NCBI RefSeq assembly: GCF_052180255.1
Contig: NZ_CP197466.1
Coordinates: forward strand, 1,302,001-1,366,000
From: Paenibacillus_AM sp052180255
GTDB lineage: Bacteria; Bacillota; Bacilli; Paenibacillales; NBRC-103111
Length of the DNA stretch: 64,000 nt
Reading direction: 5' to 3'
Below, piece after piece: positions 53,033 through 60,593 of this stretch (positions are counted from its first letter, which is position 1; the number at the start of each line of letters is the position of its first letter). The position numbers and the translations under genes were made by a program. The notes beneath the pieces were generated by a model. The model saw only the letters and a list, made by a program, of their open reading frames with translations, ran no database searches and was not told the DNA's origin.

Positions 53033-53998
53033 ATGCCTGTTCAGATACCTCTATTAGCCGTAGATGGTGGGGGGACAAAATGTCTTGCTATGGTTGTGGA
53101 TGAGAAGGGGAACATCTTAGGAACGGGTAGATCAGGCTCTTGTAATTATCAAGGTGTTGGCCGGGCAGCGGTCAAGCAAGAGCTGATCCTTGCGATTCGT
53201 GAGGCATTAAATGGATTTGAAGTCATACAGGATAGCCTTGATCAATCCATTGAGGTAGAATGCGCTGTGTTTGCACTCGCAGGACTAGATACCAACTATG
53301 ATCGAGAGATCATTTACTCCCTTGTTGATGAAGCACTCGATGAGTTGAATATGAAAGTAGACAATCTAATCATTGAAAACGATGGATTTGCTGCACTCAT
53401 TGGGGCGACAGGTGGAAAAGCGGGGGTTCTTGTTATTGCGGGTACAGGATCCATCGTCTTCGGGATAAATGAACAAGGTGAGAGTGCCCGAGCCGGAGGC
53501 TGGGGACATGTCGTTGGAGATGAAGGAAGCGGGTATTGGATTGGTAAGCGAGCCATTACAGCAATCTTGTGTGCTGAAGATGGTAGAGGGAAGCCGACGA
53601 GACTTGGCGAGTGGATACTTCCTCATTTAGGTGTAAAGGACTCAGAGGACTTATACAATTGGACGTATAGTGATGAAGCTACTATTGAGAAAATTGCTGG
53701 GTTGCAAGCCATGGTACGAACGGCTTACATTGCAGGTGATGAAGTTAGTAAGGAATTGCTGGAAGCTGCTGTTCATGAATTATTCTCAGGTGTAAGGATC
53801 GTTATTGAAAAGCTAGGACTTATTCAAACGCCGATCACGATTATTTTACAAGGAGGCGTACTTGAGAATGGGGATTTCATGCGGCAGCTATTGATGGAGA
53901 AACTACAAAAGCTTGCGCCTCTCTCCAAGCTTTACACAGTTAGCAATGAACCAATTGAAGGTATTATTGCAATGGGGTTGTCCAAACTTAAAGGATAA
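53033..53998 (+). CDS. N-acetylglucosamine kinase-like protein (BadF/BadG ATPase family)
   Basis: 321 residues. ATP phosphate-1 motif 'LAVDGGGTKCLAMVVDEKGN' at the N-terminus, 'VIAGTGSIVFGI' and 'RAGGWGHVVGDEGSGYWIGKRA' in the middle, as in NAGK-type sugar kinases. It would phosphorylate GlcNAc, glucosamine or a related sugar after uptake. It starts at ATG 53033, 2 nt after the lyase stop; TTG 53018 inside the lyase gene is an alternative. Last gene of the locus before a terminator, which suggests that the pathway's sugar part enters as an amino-sugar phosphate. Confidence 0.88.
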   Translation: MPVQIPLLAVDGGGTKCLAMVVDEKGNILGTGRSGSCNYQGVGRAAVKQELILAIREALNGFEVIQDSLDQSIEVECAVFALAGLDTNYDREIIYSLVDEALDELNMKVDNLIIENDGFAALIGATGGKAGVLVIAGTGSIVFGINEQGESARAGGWGHVVGDEGSGYWIGKRAITAILCAEDGRGKPTRLGEWILPHLGVKDSEDLYNWTYSDEATIEKIAGLQAMVRTAYIAGDEVSKELLEAAVHELFSGVRIVIEKLGLIQTPITIILQGGVLENGDFMRQLLMEKLQKLAPLSKLYTVSNEPIEGIIAMGLSKLKG

Positions 53999-54006
53999 TA
54001 GCATTC

Positions 54007-54043
54007 AGAAGATCTGCTTTATTGAAGCAGGTCTTCTTTTTTA
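54007..54043 (+). terminator. Terminator of the lyase–kinase locus
   Basis: agaagatctgcttt pairs with aagcaggtcttct around attg, followed by T6. Confidence 0.8.
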
Positions 54044-54147
54044 TGTGTGGCTTGGATTTCCAGAGTTGTAAATATCGATAGTAATATAGACAGAATCGGT
54101 GTATGATTATGTATAAAACTGTTAATTTGTGTTAGGAGACGTGCCTC

Positions 54148-54522
54148 ATGCTTATGAATGGAACGGTCAAAATAATGGTCGTGGATGACACAGCATTTAT
54201 GCGAATTATGCTCAAAAATTTCTTGACGGAAAGTGGGTTCGAATTTATTACAGAAGCAAGTAATGGCGTAGAAGCCATTCGTTTGTTTAAGCAATACAGA
54301 CCTGACATTGTTATTATGGATATTACGATGCCGGATATGAATGGGATTGACGCTCTCAAAGAAATAAAAATCATGGACCCTCAGGCAAAAGTTATTATGT
54401 GCTCCGCAATGGGCCAACAAGAACTGATTGTTGAGTCAATCATGGCAGGAGCTAGTGATTTTATCGTTAAACCTTTTCAAAAAGAACGTATAGTGGAAGC
54501 TGTTCTTAAAGTGGCGCAATAA
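54148..54522 (+). CDS. cheY: CheY-like single-domain response regulator
   Basis: 124 residues, only a receiver domain: acidic pair in 'IMVVDDTAFMRIML', phospho-acceptor Asp in 'DIVIMDITMPDMNG', Thr/Ser position in 'IMCSAMGQQ' and Lys in 'FIVKPFQKE'. The 'VVDDTAFMR' and 'SAMGQQ' details are those of chemotaxis CheY in Bacillales. It would carry the phosphate signal from CheA to the flagellar switch. No other chemotaxis gene is adjacent, so it is an orphan copy. Gttaggag precedes ATG 54148 by 9 nt. Confidence 0.85.
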   Translation: MLMNGTVKIMVVDDTAFMRIMLKNFLTESGFEFITEASNGVEAIRLFKQYRPDIVIMDITMPDMNGIDALKEIKIMDPQAKVIMCSAMGQQELIVESIMAGASDFIVKPFQKERIVEAVLKVAQ

Positions 54523-54529
54523 CATCTAG

Positions 54530-54557
54530 AGAGAGACTTCATTGGAGTCTCTTTTTT
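54530..54557 (+). terminator. Terminator of the cheY-like gene
   Basis: agagactt-catt-ggagtctct stem followed by T6. Confidence 0.75.
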
Positions 54558-54613
54558 GATACCATCGCATAAAAATGAAGGATAGGATTCACTACAAATG
54601 AGGAGGGAATACA

Positions 54614-55087
54614 ATGGATGATCAATTGTTTCGAAAGGCAATGGGTAAATTTGCAACAGGTGTAACGGTAGTGACAACAGAGTGTGAAGGTACGGCTTAC
54701 GGGATGACAGCGAATGCGTTTATGTCTGTCTCACTGCATCCGAAGCTTGTCGTTGTTTCCGTTGCTGAAAAAGCACAAATGTTTCAGCGTATTCATCAGA
54801 GCAAGCAATATGCCGTAAACATATTATCCAGTGATCAACAAGAGTACTCCATGATTTTCGCGAATCAGATTAAGAAGGATGTTGAGTTTCAATATTTAGA
54901 TGGCTTTCCTGTGCTTCATGGTGCTTTGGCAATTATTAAGTGCGATCTTGTTGCTGCACACGAAGCCGGTGATCATACACTTTTTATTGGTCAGGTTACG
55001 GACATTAAACTTAATGAGGGCGAACCCTTACTCTATGCAAGTGGGAAATATCGGACATTAAATATGCATTCGGAGAGTATAGATTAA
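54614..55087 (+). CDS. Flavin reductase-like FMN-binding protein
   Basis: 157 residues of the HpaC/flavin-reductase family (split-barrel FMN-binding): 'FRKAMGKFATGVTVVTTE' at the start, 'GMTANAFMSVSLHPKLVVVSVAEKAQ', 'YAVNILSSDQQ' and 'GDHTLFIGQV' with the conserved His. Such proteins reduce FMN/FAD with NAD(P)H, often for a two-component monooxygenase; no monooxygenase gene is nearby. Gaggagg before ATG 54614. Stand-alone between two terminators. Confidence 0.9.
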   Translation: MDDQLFRKAMGKFATGVTVVTTECEGTAYGMTANAFMSVSLHPKLVVVSVAEKAQMFQRIHQSKQYAVNILSSDQQEYSMIFANQIKKDVEFQYLDGFPVLHGALAIIKCDLVAAHEAGDHTLFIGQVTDIKLNEGEPLLYASGKYRTLNMHSESID

Positions 55088-55110
55088 TCCCAATGCGTAT
55101 ATTTTGAATA

Positions 55111-55153
55111 GGACAATCATCTTCGGCAGGGTTTCGGAGAGATTGTCTTTTTT
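55111..55153 (+). terminator. Terminator of the flavin reductase gene
   Basis: gacaatc pairs with gattgtc around a long loop, followed by T6. Confidence 0.65.
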
Positions 55154-55229
55154 GAATTAGGTCATCAAATCCACGTAAGATCATGTGGTATAATCATCTA
55201 AAAATGTTCGTGAAAAAAGGGGAGTTCTT

Positions 55230-55964
55230 ATGCAAGTTTCTGAGCTGCAGCAAATAATCAAGCAAAGTCGTAATATTGTCTTCTTCGGAGGAGCGGGAAC
55301 TTCTACAGAGAGTGGAATCCCAGATTTTCGTTCAGCCGATGGTTTGTACAATACGAATACAGGTCACAATTACGCACCTGAGGAAATCTTAAGTCATGAT
55401 TTTTTCGTATCCCAGACCGAACAGTTCTATGAATTTTATAAAGGGAAAATGCTGCATCCAGCCGCACAGCCGAATCCAGCACATCAAGCGTTATTCGAAC
55501 TAGAAAAGCGAGGGCAATTGAAGGCGATCATCACGCAAAATATTGACGGGTTGCATCAATTAGCGGGAAGCACGAATGTGTTGGAGCTGCATGGAACGGT
55601 CCACCAAAATTATTGTATGGACTGTCGTGCTTTTTACCCACTAGCTTATGTTGCCAACTCATCCCAGTCAGTTCCGACATGTACGCAATGTGGTGGAATT
55701 GTTAAGCCTGATGTGGTGCTGTATCAAGAAAGCTTGGACATGGAATTGTTGCAAAATGCAGCTTCCTATATTCAGCAGGCTGATGTGTTGATCGTAGCTG
55801 GAACATCGCTCACTGTACAGCCAGCGGCTGGTTTAGTGCGGTATTACAACGGGGATAAGTTTATCTTGATTAATAAAAGTTCGACACCGATGGATCGATT
55901 GGCGAACTATGTGGTACCTGATCGTATTGCTAAAGTGCTTCAGCAGATAACGGTTGACGAATAA
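55230..55964 (+). CDS. cobB: NAD-dependent protein deacylase (sirtuin)
   Basis: 244 residues, SIR2 family. NAD-binding 'FFGGAGTSTESGIPDFRSADGLY' near residue 18, 'TQNIDGLHQLAG' near 108, catalytic His in 'ELHGTVHQNYC', and two zinc CxxC pairs ('CMDC', 'CTQC'). Removes acetyl or other acyl groups from lysines, for instance of acyl-CoA synthetases. An aaaggggag site precedes ATG 55230. The following LacI gene starts 97 nt after the stop. Confidence 0.93.
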   Translation: MQVSELQQIIKQSRNIVFFGGAGTSTESGIPDFRSADGLYNTNTGHNYAPEEILSHDFFVSQTEQFYEFYKGKMLHPAAQPNPAHQALFELEKRGQLKAIITQNIDGLHQLAGSTNVLELHGTVHQNYCMDCRAFYPLAYVANSSQSVPTCTQCGGIVKPDVVLYQESLDMELLQNAASYIQQADVLIVAGTSLTVQPAAGLVRYYNGDKFILINKSSTPMDRLANYVVPDRIAKVLQQITVDE

Positions 55965-56060
55965 AATGGAGTGAATCTATTAAGTTGCCATCGTCTACAT
56001 AAGCCTGTAAAATATTTAGTAAACAATTCGAACACATCGATGTGGAAAGCGTGTGAAGGC

Positions 56061-57086
56061 ATGGTAACGATAAAAGATATAGCGAGTAAAGCGAAAGTCT
56101 CAAGCGCGACAGTATCACGTGTCTTGAATAATGATATGACTTTGCAAGTCGCGGAAGAAATGAGGAGTCGGGTCTTTGAGATCGCCAAGCAGTTGGGCTA
56201 TAAAAAGGCGAAGACGCGGGTAAGCAAACCGGTTACGCAAGAAGGAGAAGATAAACAAAGAATAGGTCTGGTCATCTGGGGATCGGAGCAGTTGGAGGCA
56301 TCGGATCCTTATTTTATGTTTATCCGCCAAGGTATTGGTAAAGAGTGCGCGAAACAAGGGCTAGTTGTCAGCAAGGTGATATTTATGGACGACTTGGAGA
56401 TGAATATAACCGACCAAGAGCTAGATGGTTTGATCGTCATCGGCAAAGTGCATATTGACCTGTTGAGAAAATCAACCGGCATACAACATATTGTATCGAT
56501 TGATTATGTGATGGATGACGAGCACGACTCTGTGATGTTCGATTTAAAAAAAGCAACTAGACAAGCCATGGATTACTTATTTCAACTTGGTCACCAAAAG
56601 ATCGGTTACATTGGCGGAATCAGTTATATTCGAACGCCATCGGGAAAGGTGCACAACCAAGATGTGCGTCAAGAAGAGTATGAGATGATCATGAGGGAAA
56701 AAGGATGGTTTGATCCCTCCCATCTGTTCGTGGATGAATGGCGAACGGAGCAGGGTTACCGATTGATGAAGTTGGCACTGGAAATGGACAATTCACCAAC
56801 TGCATTTTTGATTGGGAGCGATCCGATGGCCATTGCTGCGCTCAAAGCATTGCATGAAGCGGATATTAAAGTTCCCGAAGAGGTGGCTATTGTAAGCTTC
56901 GATGATATCCCACTGGCTTCATTCGCCACTCCTCCTCTTACAACGATCAAAGTTCTAACGGAAGATATGGGGGTAACGGCTGTAAAGCTGTTGGTTGACC
57001 GTTTTAACGGCCGTGATTTCCCATTGCACGTCACCATTCCGACTAAACTTATAATACGTGAAAGCTGCGGAAGCAAGAACATATAG
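56061..57086 (+). CDS. LacI-family repressor 1 of the alpha-galactoside locus
   Basis: 341 residues. N-terminal LacI HTH 'VTIKDIASKAKVSSATVSRVLNND', then the sugar-binding core with 'LDGLIVIGKVH', 'QLGHQKIGYIGGISYIRT', 'PTAFLIGSDPMAIAALKAL' and 'VAIVSFDDIPLASFATPPLTTI'. It is of the MsmR/GalR-like type found with alpha-galactosidase genes. ATG 56061 gives the standard start although its ribosome site (gtgaagg) is poor and close. It is a close paralogue, equal in length, of the protein at 59081-60106; the two flank the GH36 gene. Its likely operator is TTTAGTAAA. Confidence 0.9.
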   Translation: MVTIKDIASKAKVSSATVSRVLNNDMTLQVAEEMRSRVFEIAKQLGYKKAKTRVSKPVTQEGEDKQRIGLVIWGSEQLEASDPYFMFIRQGIGKECAKQGLVVSKVIFMDDLEMNITDQELDGLIVIGKVHIDLLRKSTGIQHIVSIDYVMDDEHDSVMFDLKKATRQAMDYLFQLGHQKIGYIGGISYIRTPSGKVHNQDVRQEEYEMIMREKGWFDPSHLFVDEWRTEQGYRLMKLALEMDNSPTAFLIGSDPMAIAALKALHEADIKVPEEVAIVSFDDIPLASFATPPLTTIKVLTEDMGVTAVKLLVDRFNGRDFPLHVTIPTKLIIRESCGSKNI

Positions 57087-57098
57087 TGTAACGTTATG

Positions 57099-57147
57099 GA
57101 AGCTATCCATTCCTATCTGAAAAAGATGTGAATGGATAGCTTTTTTC
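57099..57147 (+). terminator. Terminator of the first lacI gene
   Basis: agctatccattc pairs with gaatggatagct, followed by T6. Confidence 0.8.
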
Positions 57148-57158
57148 ATTCATTTATC

Positions 57159-57229
57159 TTTACTAAAAAATAGAACAAATCATTGAAAAAACAGGTGCTC
57201 AATGCTAGAATTAAGTAAATTTTAGTAAA
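57159..57229 (+). promoter_or_regulatory. GH36 promoter with two TTTAGTAAA operators
   Basis: Promoter TTGAAA (57183-57188), 17-nt spacer, TAGAAT (57206-57211). The odd palindrome TTTAGTAAA is found at 57221-57229, just past the start point, and as TTTACTAAA at 57159-57167, upstream of -35. Centres are 62 bp apart, about six helical turns, suiting a loop between two repressor dimers. The same 9-mer recurs at the melA promoter. Confidence 0.6.
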
Positions 57230-57262
57230 ACAATATCATTGTTTTATATGGAGGAGACAGTA

Positions 57263-59053
57263 ATGAAGACAGGGGAATTATTCGATTCGACGTTACAGTC
57301 AGGACCTTACATTTTTAGCTTAACAGGCTGCTCGGAACAATTTCGCGGCACTTTGTCATCGTCTTTCGAGGCCAAAGGCGTTCAATTGATTCATATCAAG
57401 CTGACAAGCGACACGATGCAGCAGCCACCTACAATCGAATTAACATGGCACCATACAGGAATCGATATCCAAGGTACTTGGCACCCAAATGCATATCGAT
57501 CTAGAAGACTTCACGTAGATTGGGAGAAAGGGTTCGTATCGAAAGCAGCATTTTCGGCTCCCGTCATTAGTTTATTTAATGTGCAGGGCAGCAACAGACT
57601 CACATTTGCCTTTTCTGATGCACTTAACTCGGTATCGTTGTCTGCGGGGGTCAATGAAGAGACGGCCACTTTTCGCTGCGGCGTGAAGTTGTTTTTTGAA
57701 CCAAGCGCGGCCATGCACACTTACGAAGCAACGCTGCGTCTGGATACGCGAGAAGTGCCCTATTATGAATGCTTGGATGATGTCCAAAAGTGGTGGGCGG
57801 AATTGCCTGGCTATACACCTGCATTTGTACCAGAAGCTGCCAAGCTGCCGATGTATTCGACTTGGTACAGTTTTCATCAGCAGCTTTCTCCCGAGGCCGT
57901 GGAACAACAGTGTATACTTGCCAAAGCGCTTGGCTGCGAAGCAGTGATCGTCGACGATGGCTGGCAGACGTCCGATCATATGCGTGGTTACGCCTATTGC
58001 GGGGATTGGGAAGTATGCGAAGACAAATTCCCCGACATGAAGGTTCATGTTGAACGCGTCCATCAGATGGGGATGAAATACTTACTATGGTACTCTGTGC
58101 CCTTTGTAGGCTACAAGAGTAAAAACTGGGAACGATTCAAAAATAAGCTGCTCAAAACCATCGATTCTTTGCAAACAGGCGTTGTAGACCCACGCTATCC
58201 CGAAGTCAGGGAATTCATAATTGAAATGTATGAAAAAGCGCTTGTTCAATGGGACCTAGACGGTTTCAAGCTTGATTTCGTGGACACCTTCAGCGCAGCG
58301 GAAGAGACCGTAAATAAAGAAGACAGCGCAATGGACTATACTTCAATTCCAGAGGCTGTAGACCGATTAATGAGTGACATCATTACCAGATTGCGTGCCA
58401 TTAAGCCTGACGTCATGATCGAGTTCCGTCAAAATTACATCGGTCCGTTAATGCGCAAATACGGGAACATGTTCAGGGCTACGGATTGCCCGAATGACGC
58501 GATCGAGAATCGAGTCCGGACGATTGATGTGCGGTTGATCGGAGGAGATACAGCCGTTCACTCGGACATGATGATGTGGCATCCGAATGAGCCTGTTGAA
58601 AGCGCCGCCTTACAAATCGTAAATGCACTCTTCTCCGTTCCTCAAATATCCGTTTTATTGGATCGTCTTCCGGAATCGCATCATCAAATGCTGCGCTTTT
58701 GGCTTGCTTTTTGGCGTGAGCATCGCGATGTGTTGCTGGAAGGTACGATAAAACCTGCTCATCCCGACTTTTTATATCCGCAGGTTGCTGCTGATAACGT
58801 GAACAAAAGGGTTATTTGCGTGTATGGCGATGTTATCGTTAATCCGGGTGTAGATATTCCAAAGCAAATATGGATTGTTAATGGGACGTTGAATTCGAGG
58901 ATCTATATGGAAATCAATGAGACTTGGGGAGAGAAAAGGGTGGGAATTCGTGATTGTCAGGGCCATCTGGTGGAGCAAATGATGGTTGACTTTAAGGTGG
59001 GTGTCCATCGACTAAATATCCCGCCATGCGGTGTTGCTGCGCTGATAGATTAG
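57263..59053 (+). CDS. Alpha-galactosidase, GH36-type
   Basis: 596 residues. N-terminal beta-sandwich (about 1-185), then the catalytic barrel: 'MYSTWYSFHQQ', 'VIVDDGWQT', 'DGFKLDFVD' with the probable nucleophile Asp338, and 'ATDCPNDA' with the acid/base candidate Asp408 or Asp412. No signal peptide, so it hydrolyses imported alpha-galactosides (melibiose, raffinose family) in the cytosol. It is shorter than the classic 730-residue GH36 enzymes and nearer the compact type. ATG 57263 has ggaggag upstream. Promoter with two LacI-type operators; flanked by two lacI paralogues. Confidence 0.85.
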   Translation: MKTGELFDSTLQSGPYIFSLTGCSEQFRGTLSSSFEAKGVQLIHIKLTSDTMQQPPTIELTWHHTGIDIQGTWHPNAYRSRRLHVDWEKGFVSKAAFSAPVISLFNVQGSNRLTFAFSDALNSVSLSAGVNEETATFRCGVKLFFEPSAAMHTYEATLRLDTREVPYYECLDDVQKWWAELPGYTPAFVPEAAKLPMYSTWYSFHQQLSPEAVEQQCILAKALGCEAVIVDDGWQTSDHMRGYAYCGDWEVCEDKFPDMKVHVERVHQMGMKYLLWYSVPFVGYKSKNWERFKNKLLKTIDSLQTGVVDPRYPEVREFIIEMYEKALVQWDLDGFKLDFVDTFSAAEETVNKEDSAMDYTSIPEAVDRLMSDIITRLRAIKPDVMIEFRQNYIGPLMRKYGNMFRATDCPNDAIENRVRTIDVRLIGGDTAVHSDMMMWHPNEPVESAALQIVNALFSVPQISVLLDRLPESHHQMLRFWLAFWREHRDVLLEGTIKPAHPDFLYPQVAADNVNKRVICVYGDVIVNPGVDIPKQIWIVNGTLNSRIYMEINETWGEKRVGIRDCQGHLVEQMMVDFKVGVHRLNIPPCGVAALID

Positions 59054-59080
59054 ATCATAAAATGTGTCTGAGAGTATGTG

Positions 59081-60106
59081 ATGATTATAGCCACGATTAA
59101 AGATATAGCTAAAATTGCCAATGTTTCTTCGGCTACCGTATCCAGGGTATTAAATAACGATCTGACATTCAGTGTACCTGAGGAGACGAGACATCGAGTT
59201 ATAGAGATCGCGAAAAACCTGAACTATCGCAGAAAAGAACGAAAAATGAGAGGTGAGTCGAATAAAGAAAAACATTTGAAGTTCGGCTTGCTGATCTGGT
59301 GTTCGGAGCAGATGGAGTATTTGGATCCCTATTATTTAGGTATACGTCAAGGGATAGAAAATGAGTGCGAGAAGCAGGGAATCACGATTAGCAGAGTATT
59401 TCGTTTTTTGGATGAGTCCAATATCATTATTGATGCTCAGCAGTTGGATGGATTGTTCGTGATAGGCAACGTGCATGCAGAAATTATCAACAATGCGACT
59501 GACACGCTGAACATCGTATCCATTGACTCCGTAATCAGCGACGATTACGATTCTGTCATGTTCGATTTGCGCAAAGCAACAAGGCAAGCGTTGAATCATC
59601 TTTTTCAGTTGGGTCATCGGAAAATCGGGTATATGGGCGGAATCAGTTATATTCGCACTTCTGAAGGCAAAATGTATAATACGGATACCCGACAAAAAGA
59701 GTTTGAACTGATGTTGAAAGAGCTGGACTTATTTAATCCGAACTATGTATTTACCGGCGAGTGGCGTGCTGAAGATGGATATCAATTGATGAAGCAAGCA
59801 CTAGAGGCTGAGGATAAGCCTACAGCATTTTTGATTGGGAGCGATCCGATGGCAATCGCTGCACTTAAGGCAATCAGTGAATCCATTTATACAGTGCCGG
59901 AAGATATAGCTATTGTCAGTATAGACGATATAGAGCTAGCTTCGTTCGTAACGCCTTCATTAACGAGCATCAGAGTTTTCATGGAAGAAATGGGACAAAC
60001 AGCGGTCAAGCTAATGATGGACCGCTTAAAGGGACGCAAACTGCCTCTTCATGTAACCATCCCGACAAAGCTTATGATTAGGAAAAGCTGTGGTGCAGAC
60101 GCGTGA
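59081..60106 (+). CDS. LacI-family repressor 2 of the alpha-galactoside locus
   Basis: 341 residues, by eye about 60% identical to the repressor at 56061-57086: 'ATIKDIAKIANVSSATVSRVLNND', 'LDGLFVIGNVHAEI', 'QLGHRKIGYMGGISYIRT', 'PTAFLIGSDPMAIAALKAI' and 'VAIVSIDDIELASFVTPSLTSI'. It starts 27 nt after the GH36 stop and is probably co-transcribed; the ribosome site is weak (ctgagag). The HTH recognition helix (SATVSRVLNND) is identical in both paralogues, so both should bind the same operator but may answer to different sugars. Confidence 0.9.
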   Translation: MIIATIKDIAKIANVSSATVSRVLNNDLTFSVPEETRHRVIEIAKNLNYRRKERKMRGESNKEKHLKFGLLIWCSEQMEYLDPYYLGIRQGIENECEKQGITISRVFRFLDESNIIIDAQQLDGLFVIGNVHAEIINNATDTLNIVSIDSVISDDYDSVMFDLRKATRQALNHLFQLGHRKIGYMGGISYIRTSEGKMYNTDTRQKEFELMLKELDLFNPNYVFTGEWRAEDGYQLMKQALEAEDKPTAFLIGSDPMAIAALKAISESIYTVPEDIAIVSIDDIELASFVTPSLTSIRVFMEEMGQTAVKLMMDRLKGRKLPLHVTIPTKLMIRKSCGADA

Positions 60107-60124
60107 TAGCATGAACCAGTACGG

Positions 60125-60196
60125 TAAAGCGAATACGAGGGTCAATTAGTAATATTACTTTTTGACCTCATGTTCGCTTTATCGTTTTTTTTTTTT
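60125..60196 (+). terminator. Strong terminator after the second lacI gene
   Basis: Two-step stem: aaagcgaa with ttcgcttt outside and gggtcaa with ttgacc inside, followed by a tract of twelve T. It starts the 372-nt stretch to the next coding remnant; the rest of that stretch is AT-rich and holds the melA promoter, operators and a cre site. Confidence 0.85.
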
Positions 60197-60225
60197 GTTT
60201 TAAATGTTTTTTGGAAATTCAATGA

Positions 60226-60312
60226 TTTAGTAAAACTAATAGTAATAAAGTATATTTTTTATAAATAAATTAGTAAATATATATTGAAATTAAGGATTGT
60301 ATTTAGTAAAAT
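60226..60312 (+). promoter_or_regulatory. melA promoter with TTTAGTAAA operators
   Basis: TTGAAA (60284-60289), 17-nt spacer, TAAAAT (60307-60312). TTTAGTAAA at 60302-60310 covers the -10 box; further copies are at 60226-60234 (exact) and 60269-60277 (attagtaaa, one mismatch). Distances from the -10 operator centre are 33 and 76 bp. Confidence 0.6.
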
Positions 60313-60430
60313 TACGAATGTGGAGCGCTTTCAGCGAACAGCTAATAATCGGTACGATGTGATGTCAAATATCACTTAGACCGAGGAGTCTGGTTATTAA
60401 GAGGAAGGTTTTCATTCTAGTAATGATCTT

Positions 60431-60445
60431 GAAAGCGTATTCATA
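60431..60445 (+). promoter_or_regulatory. cre site (CcpA) in the melA leader
   Basis: The stretch around ttgaaagcgtattca matches WTGNAANCGNWNNCW completely. It lies about 120 nt past the predicted start point, where CcpA can act as a roadblock. A second, poorer tgaaagcgct half-site on the minus strand is at about 60322-60332. Confidence 0.55.
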
Positions 60446-60478
60446 TTGTGAAACTATATATAAAAGAAGGGGTGGAAG

Positions 60479-60553
60479 TTGAAAAAGACAATGCGAGTTT
60501 TACTGTCAACGGCAATAGCGATGAGCGTTACACTTGGCTCAGTAAAAGGTTAA
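60479..60553 (+). pseudogene. Signal-peptide remnant of a lost secreted-protein gene
   Basis: TTG 60479 with aaggggtgg upstream opens a 24-codon frame, MKKTMRVLLSTAIAMSVTLG followed by SVKG, then TAA. It is a plain Sec signal peptide (basic start, hydrophobic core) with nothing behind it. The melA ribosome site follows 25 nt later. Together with the NPCBM fragment just after melA (61897-62118) it looks like the front end of a gene whose middle was lost. It could alternatively be a short leader peptide. Confidence 0.5.
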
Positions 60554-60593
60554 TTCATACATTCAAACGGATAACAATCAGGAGGAAATCATC

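Noticed and set aside
60554..60593. Interpretation of the 24-codon frame as a functional secreted peptide
   Set aside because: The product is only a signal peptide core without mature part, and the NPCBM tail on the other side of melA gives a better explanation. A leader-peptide role cannot be fully excluded.
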